A stretch of DNA of 64,000 bases, taken from the NCBI RefSeq assembly GCF_036053395.1, contig NZ_CP107942.1, forward strand, positions 2,818,501 to 2,882,500, in the 5' to 3' direction. The translations under genes and the position numbers were made by a program. Below the pieces are notes generated by a model. The model had not been told where the DNA came from. It saw nothing but the letters and a program-made list of their open reading frames with translations, and did no database searches. Each line of letters begins with the position of its first letter. The first letter of the stretch is position 1. This document shows, one piece after another, positions 17,860-26,557 of the stretch. The DNA comes from Actinoplanes sp. NBC_00393 (GTDB lineage: Bacteria > Actinomycetota > Actinomycetes > Mycobacteriales > Micromonosporaceae).

Positions 17860-18298
17860 GCGGCTCACCGCACCAGACCCACGACCCCCGTGACAAGAAG
17901 CACCCAGAGGGCTTTCGGCGTCGGGGTCTCGCCATCGGTGCAGTGCCGGCGGCCCGTCTACCGAGCCACCCCGCCGCCCGCCTTGATCGTGAGACGCACC
18001 GGGTGGGCCGGCCGGGTCGCGCTGCAGGCGTGCCCCCGGCCGCCCTCCCCGGCCGGCAGAGCACCGCGCGCGGCGGCCGGCGCTCTGCGAGGGGAGACCT
18101 TCCGACAACGGCCACACCCGTGGCGGGTGTAGGTACACCCGCTACGGGTGTGCCGGCGTTCGGGAACCCCAAATGTCGCCCGGGCCGCCGTACCTGCCCG
18201 CCGGTTGGGGTCGAAGTCGTGTTCTCGGACCCGGCCCGGAGGAGACCCGGCCCGCCTCCGTCCACTCACCGCAGCCGAACCCGGACCACGAAGGGTGT
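17860..18298. other. Gene-poor intergenic stretch with tandem palindromes
   Basis: About 440 bp between the histidine phosphatase start and a small hypothetical gene. Long open frames exist here but are arginine/proline-rich shadows without a ribosome site or recognisable protein. The only structured element I see is the pair of 17-bp palindromes at 18114-18151. Confidence 0.6.
18114..18151. promoter_or_regulatory. Two tandem 17-bp palindromes (ACACCCG-N3-CGGGTGT)
   Basis: 18114-18130 (spacer TGG) and 18135-18151 (spacer CTA) are both perfect inverted repeats with identical arms, 21 bp apart, i.e. two helical turns on the same face. This looks like a double operator. The nearest gene start it could serve is the histidine phosphatase, 255 bp away on the minus strand. 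Confidence 0.5.
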
Positions 18299-18559
18299 TC
18301 AGAGCTCGCAGGGGTAGATCTCCACGGCGCGGGAAGGGGCTCTGCACTCGACCCAGGAATTCCAGGCCGGCGGAGGGACCGGGCCGGCGAGATCGAGCAG
18401 AACGGACGTCTCACCAAGGTCCAGGACCGCCACCTCGTCGGGCTGTGCGGCCAGCCGGCCGCGGAGGACCACCATGTCGGCGTCCATACCGATCGCCGGC
18501 GACGCCGCCGTGGCCATGGTCACCAGCGTTTGCGTGACAGCAGTTACCTCGACCAGCAT
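18299..18559 (-). CDS. Hypothetical protein, 86 aa
   Basis: A short open frame starting ATG at 18557-18559, with plausible amino-acid usage (VAVLDLGETSVLLDLAGP, two cysteines near the C-terminus). No ribosome site is clear and I recognise no family. It follows the DUF1062 gene on the same strand but is separated from it by a strong hairpin. May be a real small gene or chance. Confidence 0.4.
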   Translation of the reverse strand: MLVEVTAVTQTLVTMATAASPAIGMDADMVVLRGRLAAQPDEVAVLDLGETSVLLDLAGPVPPPAWNSWVECRAPSRAVEIYPCEL

Positions 18560-18574
18560 CTGACGATCATCGTG

Positions 18575-18605
18575 GGCTGCGGGCCTGCCGGGCAGGCCCG
18601 CAGCC
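18575..18605 (-). terminator. Strong hairpin terminator after the DUF1062 gene
   Basis: GGCTGCGGGCCTGCC (18575-18589) and its exact reverse complement (18591-18605) flank one G. The real loop must use several stem bases. It begins 3 bp past the stop of the 18609-19157 gene; no U-tract. Confidence 0.7.
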
Positions 18606-18608
18606 GGG

Positions 18609-19157
18609 TCAGCGTTTGAGCGTGAAGGTGAAGTCGCCGGCGAGCTTGCCGTTCAGGCGAACCGCCGAGACCAGCTTGCCGGCCGTGATCAGCCGGAGGA
18701 CCTCGCCGCGGGTGAGGCCGCACCCGTCCGCGATCAGGCGCACCGGCCGGACCGGGATGGGCGCCGCGAAGCGGACCGCGATGTCGATCACCTCCTGGTC
18801 GAGGTGTTCCGATCCGCCGGTGTCGAGACGCCAGGCGTCGTCCCAGTCCAGGGCGATGTGGTTGCGGTGCTGCACATCCGGGTCCTGCAGCAGTTCCGCG
18901 ACCAGACCACGGTCGTTGTCATGCAGCCGGTCCAGCAACGATGGCGGAATGGAACGCACATTGGTCCGCTCCAGCAGGGTCAGCTTGGCCGTGTCCCCGC
19001 AACCGGTACACAGCACGAGAAGCCAGGCGTCGAGCAGTTTGTGGTTGGCGTTGACCCGGAATTTGCCGCTCGCCCGGAAACGGTCGGCGGCGCAGGCGTG
19101 GCATCGACGGCGAACGAGGGGAAGGCGCGTGGGCACGACGGCCCAGATTTTGAGCAC
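18609..19157 (-). CDS. DUF1062 domain protein
   Basis: 182 residues from the GTG at 19155-19157, chosen because the family starts just before W-x-V-x-P-T (here KIWAVVPTRLP). Two CxxC pairs (CHAC and CTGC) form a probable zinc ribbon around GKFRVNANHKLLDAWLL, the signature of DUF1062. A C-terminal segment (LTRGEVLRLITAGKL) looks like a small S4/helical RNA- or DNA-binding piece. A longer start at 19220 is possible. Function of the family is unknown. Followed by a strong terminator. Confidence 0.75.
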   Translation of the reverse strand: MLKIWAVVPTRLPLVRRRCHACAADRFRASGKFRVNANHKLLDAWLLVLCTGCGDTAKLTLLERTNVRSIPPSLLDRLHDNDRGLVAELLQDPDVQHRNHIALDWDDAWRLDTGGSEHLDQEVIDIAVRFAAPIPVRPVRLIADGCGLTRGEVLRLITAGKLVSAVRLNGKLAGDFTFTLKR

Positions 19158-19413
19158 AGAGGTACACCGGTTCCTGTGAGAAATCCGCAGCAGAAAGGCG
19201 CGCGGCACGGCGCGCTGCAAATCAGTGCTTGGGATGTTTCACAGGATGTACAACGGCACGCCCATCACTCGACGACTCGGTTCCGCAGCACGGTAATAGC
19301 GCGCAACGGCGCCCGGCCACCCATTTTTCGCAGGCGAAGGTGCGGTCGACCGCACCATCGCCGGGCGGTCCACCCTGATGTGCGGGACCGCCGCCGCGAC
19401 CAGGGTGAACGGC

Positions 19414-20127
19414 ATGGATATCGCGGTGGAACTCAACCAGGTGTCACGCCGGTACACGCGGCGCGGCGCCCCGGCACTGAACAATGTGTCGCTCGCCGTG
19501 CCGGCGGGCTCGTTCGTCGCGGTGATGGGCGCGACCGGCTCCGGCAAGAGCACGCTGCTGCAGTGCGCGGCCGGCCTGGACCGGCCGACCGGCGGCACGG
19601 TACGCCTGGCCGGCCAGGACATCACCAGGATGCGGGAGCGCGCCCTGACCCGGCTGCGCCGCGACCGGGTCGGTTTCGTCTTCCAGTCCTACAACCTGCT
19701 GTCGGAGCTGACAGTCGGCCAGAACGTACGCCTACCGGGCCGACTCGGCGCGCCCCGCACCCGCGACGTCGACGATGTGCTCGACGCAGTCGGCCTGGCC
19801 GGGCTCGCCCGGCGCCCGGTCGGCGCGCTCTCCGGCGGCCAGCGGCAACGGGTGGCGCTGGCCCGCGCACTGGTCACCGCACCCACGGTGATCTTCGCTG
19901 ACGAGCCGACCGGCGCCCTCGACCCGGCCACCGGCGCGCAGGTCCTGCGACTGCTGCGCGAGGCGGTGGACGACGACGGCGTCACTGTCGTGATGGTCAC
20001 CCACGACCCGGTCGCCGCCGCGTGGAGCGACCGGCTGGTGCTGCTGCGTTCCGGCGAGATAGCGGCCGACGACCGTACCCCCGATGCTTCTGCCGTGGCC
20101 GAGCGCCTGGCGGGGGTGACCGCATGA
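19414..20127 (+). CDS. ABC transporter ATP-binding protein (MacB/LolD type)
   Basis: 237 residues from the ATG at 19414. Walker A GATGSGKST, Q-loop FVFQSYNLL, signature LSGGQRQR, Walker B VIFADEPTGALD and H-loop VTHD are all intact, and the FADEPTGALD form is typical of MacB/LolD/Bce ATPases that pair with FtsX-like permeases. The stop overlaps the ATG of the permease (ATGA). First gene of an ABC-permease-kinase-regulator operon that probably senses and resists cell-envelope stress or a peptide antibiotic. Confidence 0.93.
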   Translation: MDIAVELNQVSRRYTRRGAPALNNVSLAVPAGSFVAVMGATGSGKSTLLQCAAGLDRPTGGTVRLAGQDITRMRERALTRLRRDRVGFVFQSYNLLSELTVGQNVRLPGRLGAPRTRDVDDVLDAVGLAGLARRPVGALSGGQRQRVALARALVTAPTVIFADEPTGALDPATGAQVLRLLREAVDDDGVTVVMVTHDPVAAAWSDRLVLLRSGEIAADDRTPDASAVAERLAGVTA

Positions 20128-21434
20128 TCCTCGGGCTGGTGCGGCAGGCACTGCGCAGACATCCGTGGACGTTCGTCGGGCCGGCCTGCACGCAGGCGCT
20201 GGCCGCCACCATCGTGACCGCCTCGCTCGGGCTGCAGTCCTCGCTCCCGGCGGGGCAGGAGAGCAGCCTGACCGTCGTCGCGCCGCTGTTCGTGCTGATC
20301 TCCGTCTACCTGTCGCTGATCATCGTCGGCGTGACGATGGGTTCGGCGATCAGCCGCCAGGCCCGCGACATCGCGCTGGTCAAGACGATCGGCGCCGGCC
20401 CCGGGCAGGTACGCCGGGCGATCGCCCTGCAGGCCGCGGTGGTGTCCGTGCCGGCCACGCTGGCCGGCGCCGCGCTCGGCAGTCTGGTCGGCCGCTGGTG
20501 GGTGGCCGGCCTGGTCGCCAACGACGTGGCCCCGGCATCGGTCGTCTTCCACGCGCATCCGGCGGCGCTGCCGATCGCGTTCGCGGTCACCGTGCCCACC
20601 TCGCTGCTCGGCGCCCTGCTCGCCGCGATCCGGCTGTCGCGGGTGCGCCCGGCCGCCGCGATGAGCGACACCGCCGTGCCGCGGCGCAACATCGGGATCA
20701 TCCGTACGGGCGCCGGGCTGCTCTTCGCCGCCGCCGGCATCGTCGCCGCCCAGCAGATCGCCACGATGAACGCCGAGGACGCCGGCGGGTCGGCGTTCAT
20801 CGTGATGCTCGCGATGTGTATCGCCGCCGGGCTGCTGGGCCCGGTGCTGCTGCGCGCCGGCGCCCCGCTGGCCAGGCTCTTCGGCCGCACCGGCGCGATC
20901 GCCGCCACCAGCCTGGCGGTCCGCTCACGCTCGCTCTCCGGCGCGCTGGTGCCGCTGTCGCTGGCCACCTCGTTCGCCACCGTCAAGGTCGCCATGCACA
21001 CCACGGTCGCCCACGTGACCGGCGTCGACGAGGCCCGCGACGTGCTCTGGCTCGACTATTCGGGCACGGTCGTCTACTCCGCCTTCGCCACGGTGGCGGC
21101 ACTGGCCACGCTGGTCACGGTCACCATGGGCCGGCGTCAGGAGTTCGCGACCGTACGCCTGACCGGCGCGACGAAAGCGCAGGCCCTGCGCATCGTCGCC
21201 TGCGAAGCATTCGTGGTGGTCGTTACCGGGCTGCTCGTCGCAGCCGGTGCGGCGGCTACGCTGCTGGTGCCGTTGCTGCACGCGAGCCTCGGCGTCACGA
21301 TGCCCTACCTGCCGGCGGGGGCGATCATCGCGGGGGTGCTCGGCGTGGTTCTGGTGGTGGGTCTCGGCATGCTGCTGCCCGCCGCAGTCCTGCTGCGCCG
21401 CCGGCCGCTCGAGGCCGTCAGCGTGGACGCGTGA
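20124..21434 (+). CDS. FtsX-like ABC transporter permease
   Basis: 436 residues; the ATG at 20124 overlaps the ATPase stop. About eight transmembrane segments, arranged as two FtsX domains (about 60-185 and 330-430, each with the R-x-(D/E)-x-A-x-(V/L)-(K/R)-x-(I/L)-G-A coupling motif: RQARDIALVKTIGA, RRQEFATVRLTGA). No large extracellular domain as in BceB; it resembles actinobacterial permeases beside NarL-type kinases. The stop overlaps the kinase start by one base. Confidence 0.88.
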   Translation: MILGLVRQALRRHPWTFVGPACTQALAATIVTASLGLQSSLPAGQESSLTVVAPLFVLISVYLSLIIVGVTMGSAISRQARDIALVKTIGAGPGQVRRAIALQAAVVSVPATLAGAALGSLVGRWWVAGLVANDVAPASVVFHAHPAALPIAFAVTVPTSLLGALLAAIRLSRVRPAAAMSDTAVPRRNIGIIRTGAGLLFAAAGIVAAQQIATMNAEDAGGSAFIVMLAMCIAAGLLGPVLLRAGAPLARLFGRTGAIAATSLAVRSRSLSGALVPLSLATSFATVKVAMHTTVAHVTGVDEARDVLWLDYSGTVVYSAFATVAALATLVTVTMGRRQEFATVRLTGATKAQALRIVACEAFVVVVTGLLVAAGAAATLLVPLLHASLGVTMPYLPAGAIIAGVLGVVLVVGLGMLLPAAVLLRRRPLEAVSVDA

Positions 21435-22639
21435 TGGTCCTGCGGATCCTGCGGGCGCCGGTCGAGGCCCGCACCTGGCGGGCCGTCGGCTACGCGCTGA
21501 CCAGCCTGTTCCTGGCCCTCCCGCTGTTCGCGCTGGCCGTCCTCGGTCTGCTCGCGTCGGTGCTGTCGGTGCTCACCGTCGGCCTGCCGTTCCTGGTCGC
21601 CGTGCTGTTCCTGCTGCGCGGCACCGCGCGCTGGGTGCGGGCCCCGGCGCGGTCGCTCCTCGGCTGGGACTGGCCGGCGCCGCAGCCGCTGGGCCGCCGG
21701 AGCAACCCGGTGCGCTGGGCCACTGCCGTCCTGCGTGATCCCACCGGGTGGCGCGCGCTCGGCTACTGCCTGCTGAAACTCCCGCTCGCGGTGATCACCG
21801 TCTACCTCGGAGTCTTCATCCTGGTCGGGCTGGCCGCTGTCACATCCCCGGCCTGGTGGTCGTTCGCGCACGAGACCCTGGGCGCCCCGCAGGAGATCGC
21901 CTGGTCCACCGTGGCCATCGGCGCCTCCTGCGCCCTGATCTGCCCGTGGCTGGTCCGGCTCTGCACCGCCCTGGACCGCGTCCTGATCCGCGCACTGCTC
22001 GAACCGGACCCGGCCCGCGCCCGGATCGCCCAGCTCGAGGCCGGCCGGGCGGCCCTGCAGGCGGACGCGGCCGCCGTGCTGCGCCGCGTCGAACGCGACC
22101 TGCACGACGGCACCCAGGCCCGCCTCGTCGCGCTCGCGGTGTCGCTGTCCCGGATCGAACGCCGCACCGGCGACGAGGTCCGGCCCCTGGTCCGCGACGC
22201 GCAGGACAACATCACCGAGGCGCTCGCCGAGCTGCGCGACATCATCCGCACCATCCACCCGCCGGCGCTCGACGACGGTCTGCCGACCGCCCTGCAGACC
22301 CTGGCAGCGCGCAGCCCGGTGCCGGTGGACCTGCGCGTCGACCTGGCCGGGCGGCCCAGCGACGCGGTCGCCTCGGCGCTGTACTTCAGCGTCGCCGAAC
22401 TGCTCACCAACGTCGCCCGGCACGCCCGGGCGGGCCGGGTCAGCGTCGCCCTCGACGAGCACGACCACACGGTACGGCTGAGCGTGCGCGACGACGGCCG
22501 CGGCGGCGCCCGGCCCGGCGACGGGAGCGGGCTGGCCGGGCTCACCCGCCGGGCCACCGCCCTGGACGGGTCGCTGACCGTCGACAGCCCGGCCGGCGGG
22601 CCGACCACCATCACCCTGACCCTGCCGAAGGAGAGCTGA
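21434..22639 (+). CDS. NarL-type sensor histidine kinase
   Basis: 401 residues starting at the ATG that shares its A with the permease stop. Four to five N-terminal transmembrane helices lie within about 1-185 and contain a repeated membrane unit (RTWRAVGYAL..LPL and GWRALGYCLLKLPL). Next come a HisKA_3 helix with phospho-acceptor His in RDLHDGTQARL and a HATPase domain (ELLTNVARHA, VRDDGRGGA, GSGLAGLTRRA). There is no large extracellular sensor, so it may sense through the membrane or through the transporter. Phosphorylates the regulator one base downstream. Confidence 0.92.
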   Translation: MVLRILRAPVEARTWRAVGYALTSLFLALPLFALAVLGLLASVLSVLTVGLPFLVAVLFLLRGTARWVRAPARSLLGWDWPAPQPLGRRSNPVRWATAVLRDPTGWRALGYCLLKLPLAVITVYLGVFILVGLAAVTSPAWWSFAHETLGAPQEIAWSTVAIGASCALICPWLVRLCTALDRVLIRALLEPDPARARIAQLEAGRAALQADAAAVLRRVERDLHDGTQARLVALAVSLSRIERRTGDEVRPLVRDAQDNITEALAELRDIIRTIHPPALDDGLPTALQTLAARSPVPVDLRVDLAGRPSDAVASALYFSVAELLTNVARHARAGRVSVALDEHDHTVRLSVRDDGRGGARPGDGSGLAGLTRRATALDGSLTVDSPAGGPTTITLTLPKES

Positions 22640-22640
22640 C

Positions 22641-23303
22641 ATGCGCACCGTCATCGCCGAGGACAACCCGGTGCTGCGCGACGGGCTCACCCGGCTGCTC
22701 GCCGACTACGACATCGACGTGCTGGCGGCCGTCGACAACGCCGACGACCTGGTCACCGCCGCGGCCTCGCTGCAACCGGACATCGTGGTCGCCGACGTAC
22801 GGATGCCGCCCACCCACACCGACGAGGGTCTGCGCGCCGCCCTGCGCATCCGGCAGGACCACCCGGACATGGGTGTGCTCGTCTTCTCCCAGTGGGTCGA
22901 GACGTCGTACGCCCGCCGGCTGCTCGCCGACCACCCGGCCCGGATCGGCTACCTGCTCAAAGACCGCATCGTGCGCACCGACGACTTCGTCGACGCGCTG
23001 CGCCGGGTCGCCGCCGGCGGCACCGCCCTGGACCCCGAAGTGGTCCGGCAGCTGCTCGCCGCGCCCGCGGTGGACCGGGGCGTGGCCAGCCTGTCGCCCC
23101 GCGAACGCGAGATCCTCGACCTGGTCGCGCAGGGCCGCTCCAACCCGGCGATCGCCGAGCAGCTGAACCTGGCCGGGCGCAGCGTGGAGAAGCACGTGAC
23201 GGCCATCTTCACCAAGCTCGACCTGCCGCAGGCCCGCACCGATCACCGCCGGGTGCTGGCCGTGCTGCGCTATCTCAACGCCTCGGCGGCCGGTGATCGG
23301 TGA
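22641..23303 (+). CDS. LuxR/NarL family response regulator
   Basis: 220 residues: receiver domain 1-120 with acidic pocket (AEDN), phospho-acceptor Asp in VVADVRMP and Lys in LLKDR, then a LuxR helix-turn-helix (SPREREILDLVAQGRSNPAIAEQLNLAGRSVEKHVTAIF, read in segments). Begins 1 bp after the kinase stop. Likely activates the ABC/permease operon in response to an envelope signal. Last clear gene of the four-gene operon. Confidence 0.93.
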   Translation: MRTVIAEDNPVLRDGLTRLLADYDIDVLAAVDNADDLVTAAASLQPDIVVADVRMPPTHTDEGLRAALRIRQDHPDMGVLVFSQWVETSYARRLLADHPARIGYLLKDRIVRTDDFVDALRRVAAGGTALDPEVVRQLLAAPAVDRGVASLSPREREILDLVAQGRSNPAIAEQLNLAGRSVEKHVTAIFTKLDLPQARTDHRRVLAVLRYLNASAAGDR

Positions 23304-24114
23304 TCTTTGTGGGTATGTCCAGGCGGTGCCGGAGGACGAGGGATTCGAAAGCCGCTGGGTGACGGTGCGCGGTGTGCGTACCCATGATCGGCACTGCTGC
23401 CGTGCCCGCGGCCTGCCGGTGGTCCTGGTGCACGGTCTCGCCGTGTCGCACCGCTACCTGATGCCCACCGCGCGCGTCCTGGCCGCCCGGCACCCGGTGC
23501 TCGTGCCGGATCTGCCCGGCTTCGGGCACAGCGGCAAACCCCCGGCGGCGTACGACGTGAGCCGCCACGCCGACCACCTGGCCGGCTGGCTCGACCACCT
23601 CGGCCTGGACCGGTCCTGCCTGGTCGGGCACTCCTTCGGCGCCGAGGTGGTCGCCCGGCTCGCCGTGCAGCGCCCGGACCTGGTGGCCGCGCTGGTGCTG
23701 GCCGGCCCCACCACCGACCCGCGAGCCCGGTCCCGGCGGGACCTGATCGGCCGCTGGGCGCTCGACCTGTTCGTCGAACAGCCCTGGCAGGCCCTGGTGC
23801 TGGCCCGCGACGTGGCCGACGCGAAGCCGTGGCGGGTCCTGTCCACGGTCGGCCATTCGGTGCACAACGCCATCGAGGACGACCTGCGCCGGCTGCCGGC
23901 GCCGCCGCTCGTGCTCGGCGGCTCCCTCGACCCGGTGGCACCGCCGCGCTGGCGCGCCGAGGTGGCCGCGATGACCGGCGGCACGTCGGTGACTGTGCCG
24001 GCGGCCGCGCACAACGTGCTGACCACCTCGGGCCGCCGGTCGGCGCAGGCCATCGCCACCCATTTGTGCCGGACGTACCCGTTGTCCGCCCGCAGTCGCG
24101 CTGGGACGCTTTGA
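23293..24114 (+). CDS. Alpha/beta hydrolase
   Basis: 273 residues from a GTG that overlaps the response-regulator 3' end by 11 bp. The fold shows the oxyanion motif LVHGLAV, nucleophile elbow GHSFG, acid Asp in GSLDPVAPP and base His in AAHNVL, a complete catalytic triad. LPGFGHSGKPP is typical of the epoxide hydrolase/haloperoxidase-like group. A later start closer to the first beta strand is possible. Substrate unknown. Its overlap suggests co-transcription with the two-component genes. Confidence 0.85.
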   Translation: MIGDLCGYVQAVPEDEGFESRWVTVRGVRTHDRHCCRARGLPVVLVHGLAVSHRYLMPTARVLAARHPVLVPDLPGFGHSGKPPAAYDVSRHADHLAGWLDHLGLDRSCLVGHSFGAEVVARLAVQRPDLVAALVLAGPTTDPRARSRRDLIGRWALDLFVEQPWQALVLARDVADAKPWRVLSTVGHSVHNAIEDDLRRLPAPPLVLGGSLDPVAPPRWRAEVAAMTGGTSVTVPAAAHNVLTTSGRRSAQAIATHLCRTYPLSARSRAGTL

Positions 24115-24147
24115 TGAACTGACCGTCGTCGGCTGATCGGGGAGGCC

Positions 24148-25332
24148 GTGGACAGCGAACAAGTGGGTGCCAGGCTGCGGCGCTGGCGGCTGCGCCGGGG
24201 CCTGACCCAGCGAGTGCTGGCCGAGCTGGCCGGCTTCAGTCAGGGCTACGTCGCGCAGATCGAGAGCGGCCTGGCGCCGCTGGACCGGCAGGCCACCCGC
24301 GCGGCGCTGGCCCGGGCCCTGCAGATCTCGGTGGCGGAGCTGACCGGCCGGCCCGGCGAGGACCCCTGCGACACACCGGTCAGCGCCGCGGCGATGGCCG
24401 GCCTGCGCTCCGGCGTCATCGCGCTGACCATGCCGGCGGTCACCGCCGGCGACGACCCGCCGGACGGCTGCACGGACACCGCGGTGCTCGACCACTACTT
24501 CGACGCCTGCCGGTACGACCTGCTCGTCCCCGCGCTCGCCGCGACCCTGACCGCCCTCGCCATCGAGTCACGGACCGTCACCGGCCACGCGAAACGGCTG
24601 CACCAGCGCCGGACCGTCGAAGCCTGCTCGACCACCGTGTCCACCTGCGTGCAGCTCGGCCACCCGGACCTGACCCTGGCCGTCGCCGGGGTGGCCATGC
24701 ACACCGCGGAGGACCTCGGCGAACCCGCCTACGTCGGGCTGGCGAACTACGCCCGGATCCGGGCCGTGGCGGGGACGACCGGCGCGCAACGGGTCGCCGC
24801 CGAAGGCATCGACCGGCTCGCCCCGTTCGCCGGCGCGGATGCCGCGGCCGCCAGCACCTACGGCATGCATCACCTGATCAGCGCCGAACTCGCGGCCCGG
24901 GCCGGGCTGGCCGCGGCGGCGTCCGCGCACCTCGGCGAGGCGGCCCGGGTCGCCGCGCACACCGGTGAACGCGGCAACGACTGGTTCAACTTCGGGCCGA
25001 CCAACGTGGGGATGTGGCGGGTTGCCGTACTCGTGGCGCTCGGTGACGGTCCGGCTGCCCGGACCGCGCCGCCCGGCTTCCGGCCGGACTTCCTGGCGTC
25101 CGCGCACCGCCGGGCCACCTATTTCATCGACCTGTCCCGGGCCCTGCTGCAGGGTCGCGGCCAGGACGAGGCGGCAGCCGTCGCGCTGTACCGGGCCGAG
25201 GCGATCGCCCCGCAGCAGGTGTCCACGTCCGACGGCGCCCGCGACGCCCTGCGCATCCTGCTGTCGCGGCCCCGCTACGGCCGTGACAGCCGGGTGCGCG
25301 GGCTCGCCCGCCGCGCCGGGATCCGCGATTAA
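24148..25332 (+). CDS. XRE family regulator with helical (TPR-like) C-terminus
   Basis: 394 residues from a GTG with GGGGAGG three bases upstream. An N-terminal Cro/XRE helix-turn-helix (GLTQRVLAELAGFSQGYVAQIESG) covers about 8-65. The rest is alanine-rich and helical, resembling TPR-type sensor domains of actinobacterial XRE proteins (AVAGVAMHTAEDLGEPAYVGLANYAR, read in parts). It leads a same-strand trio with an ATP-binding protein and an unknown protein. Ligand and targets unknown. Confidence 0.85.
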   Translation: MDSEQVGARLRRWRLRRGLTQRVLAELAGFSQGYVAQIESGLAPLDRQATRAALARALQISVAELTGRPGEDPCDTPVSAAAMAGLRSGVIALTMPAVTAGDDPPDGCTDTAVLDHYFDACRYDLLVPALAATLTALAIESRTVTGHAKRLHQRRTVEACSTTVSTCVQLGHPDLTLAVAGVAMHTAEDLGEPAYVGLANYARIRAVAGTTGAQRVAAEGIDRLAPFAGADAAAASTYGMHHLISAELAARAGLAAAASAHLGEAARVAAHTGERGNDWFNFGPTNVGMWRVAVLVALGDGPAARTAPPGFRPDFLASAHRRATYFIDLSRALLQGRGQDEAAAVALYRAEAIAPQQVSTSDGARDALRILLSRPRYGRDSRVRGLARRAGIRD

Positions 25333-25375
25333 TTCCGGTAATAGTCCGCGACCCGCGACCGCTTAGCGTCCGACC

Positions 25376-25813
25376 ATGACACAGCAGCAACAGCAGCTGA
25401 CCGGTGAACCGGGGGAGCCGGCGCCGTACGTGACCGTCGGGTTGCTGCCCGACCCGGACGCGCCGAGCCTGGCGCGCACCCTGGTGGCCGACACCTGCCT
25501 GGCCTGGGGCCTGCCGCAGCTGCTGCACCCGGCCCGGCGGGTGATCTCCGAACTGGTCACCAACGCGGTCGAGCACGCCGGCACCGACGTGCAGGTCACC
25601 ATCACCCGCCGCCGCGAGGGTCTGCACCTGGCCGTCTGCGACGGCAACGCCCAGCTGCCCCGACTGCGGGCGCTGGCCCCGGTCCGCCGGGGCACACCCC
25701 TGGACGATCGCGGGCAGGGTCTGCAGGTGGTCCAGGCCACCGCGACCCGATGGGGAGCGGTACGCATACCGACCGGCAAGATCGTCTGGGCGGTGCTGCA
25801 GTGCCCCGACTGA
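25376..25813 (+). CDS. ATP-binding protein (HATPase_c_2, anti-sigma-factor-like)
   Basis: 145 residues with the GHKL N-box ISELVTNAVEHAG and the later G boxes (VCDGNAQLP, GQGLQVVQATATRWG). This matches the small stand-alone serine-kinase-like ATPases abundant in actinomycetes, some of which are anti-sigma factors. The classical DxGxG is altered to DGNAQ. Lies 43 bp after the XRE gene and 27 bp before the next gene. Partner protein unknown. Confidence 0.85.
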   Translation: MTQQQQQLTGEPGEPAPYVTVGLLPDPDAPSLARTLVADTCLAWGLPQLLHPARRVISELVTNAVEHAGTDVQVTITRRREGLHLAVCDGNAQLPRLRALAPVRRGTPLDDRGQGLQVVQATATRWGAVRIPTGKIVWAVLQCPD

Positions 25814-25840
25814 ATCGATGATGTTGAGTACGGTGTCGGG

Positions 25841-26557
25841 GTGACGCGGACAGCTGCGATTCGTGAACTTCTGCAGGACGGTGCCCGCTACGACGCCGCA
25901 CGCCTGATCGAGCTGGCGGGCGAACTCGACCTGCCCCTCGCCGACGTACTGGTCCTCGCCGGCCGCCCGGTGCCCTCGTCGCTGCTGCCACCGCAGCGCA
26001 AACCCGAGGTCGTGCGCGAGTTCGCGTACCGGGTCACCTTCGGCGACCACCCGCACCTGGCCGCCCTCGCCGCGTTCGCCCGGTCCCTGGCGCCGCCACC
26101 CGGGCTGGACGTGCCGGACGAGGTGACGGCCGCCGCACCGGGCACCGACCGGTTCCCGGAGATCCTCGCCGCCTTCCTGCGCAACCGCGGCATGGGTCTG
26201 AGCGAGTTGCCGTTCACCGGGCTGTCGCGCGCCACGATCCGGGGCATGCTCGGCGGCGGCTGGCACAATCTGCAGCAGCTCAAGGCCATGGCCGGGCCGC
26301 TCGGCTGGCGGTACGCCGACCTGGCCGCCGTCGCAGGGGAGCCGCTGGGGCCGGTCAACGACTGCTCGACCATGTGCCATCACGTCGGCAAGGTCTACGT
26401 CGCGGCGATCCCGCTCACCACCGGCCAGCTCATCCAGGTCGCCGAACACGCCGACCGGCTCAGCGGCCGGCAGGACCGGGGCGCCTGGCAGCCGTGGGCG
26501 CAGCGCACCGACACCTGCCCGGACGGCGAGGACCCGTACCGGCCGTTGATCAGCTGA
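25841..26557 (+). CDS. Protein of unknown function, possible HTH-containing
   Basis: 238 residues from a GTG. I do not recognise a named family. The N-terminal 45 residues are helical (AAIRELLQDGARYDAARLIELAGELDLPLADVLVLAG), and residues about 110-165 (GMGLSELPFTGLSRATIRGMLGGGWHNLQQLKAMAGPLGW) look like a second XRE-style helix-turn-helix. The C-terminus holds a Cys/His-rich patch (NDCSTMCHHVGKVY) and HADRLSGRQDRG. The 27-bp gap and same direction tie it to the ATP-binding protein and XRE gene. Ends 8 bp into the convergent acetyltransferase. Confidence 0.7.
   Translation: MTRTAAIRELLQDGARYDAARLIELAGELDLPLADVLVLAGRPVPSSLLPPQRKPEVVREFAYRVTFGDHPHLAALAAFARSLAPPPGLDVPDEVTAAAPGTDRFPEILAAFLRNRGMGLSELPFTGLSRATIRGMLGGGWHNLQQLKAMAGPLGWRYADLAAVAGEPLGPVNDCSTMCHHVGKVYVAAIPLTTGQLIQVAEHADRLSGRQDRGAWQPWAQRTDTCPDGEDPYRPLIS

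Noticed and set aside
17958..18347. 129-aa minus-strand protein across the tandem palindromes
   Set aside because: Arg/Gly-rich low-complexity translation and no conserved features; it would also overlap the 18299-18559 frame.
18575..18605. Operator palindrome
   Set aside because: It lies 3 bp after a stop codon with a very GC-rich 15-bp stem, so a terminator is the better reading.
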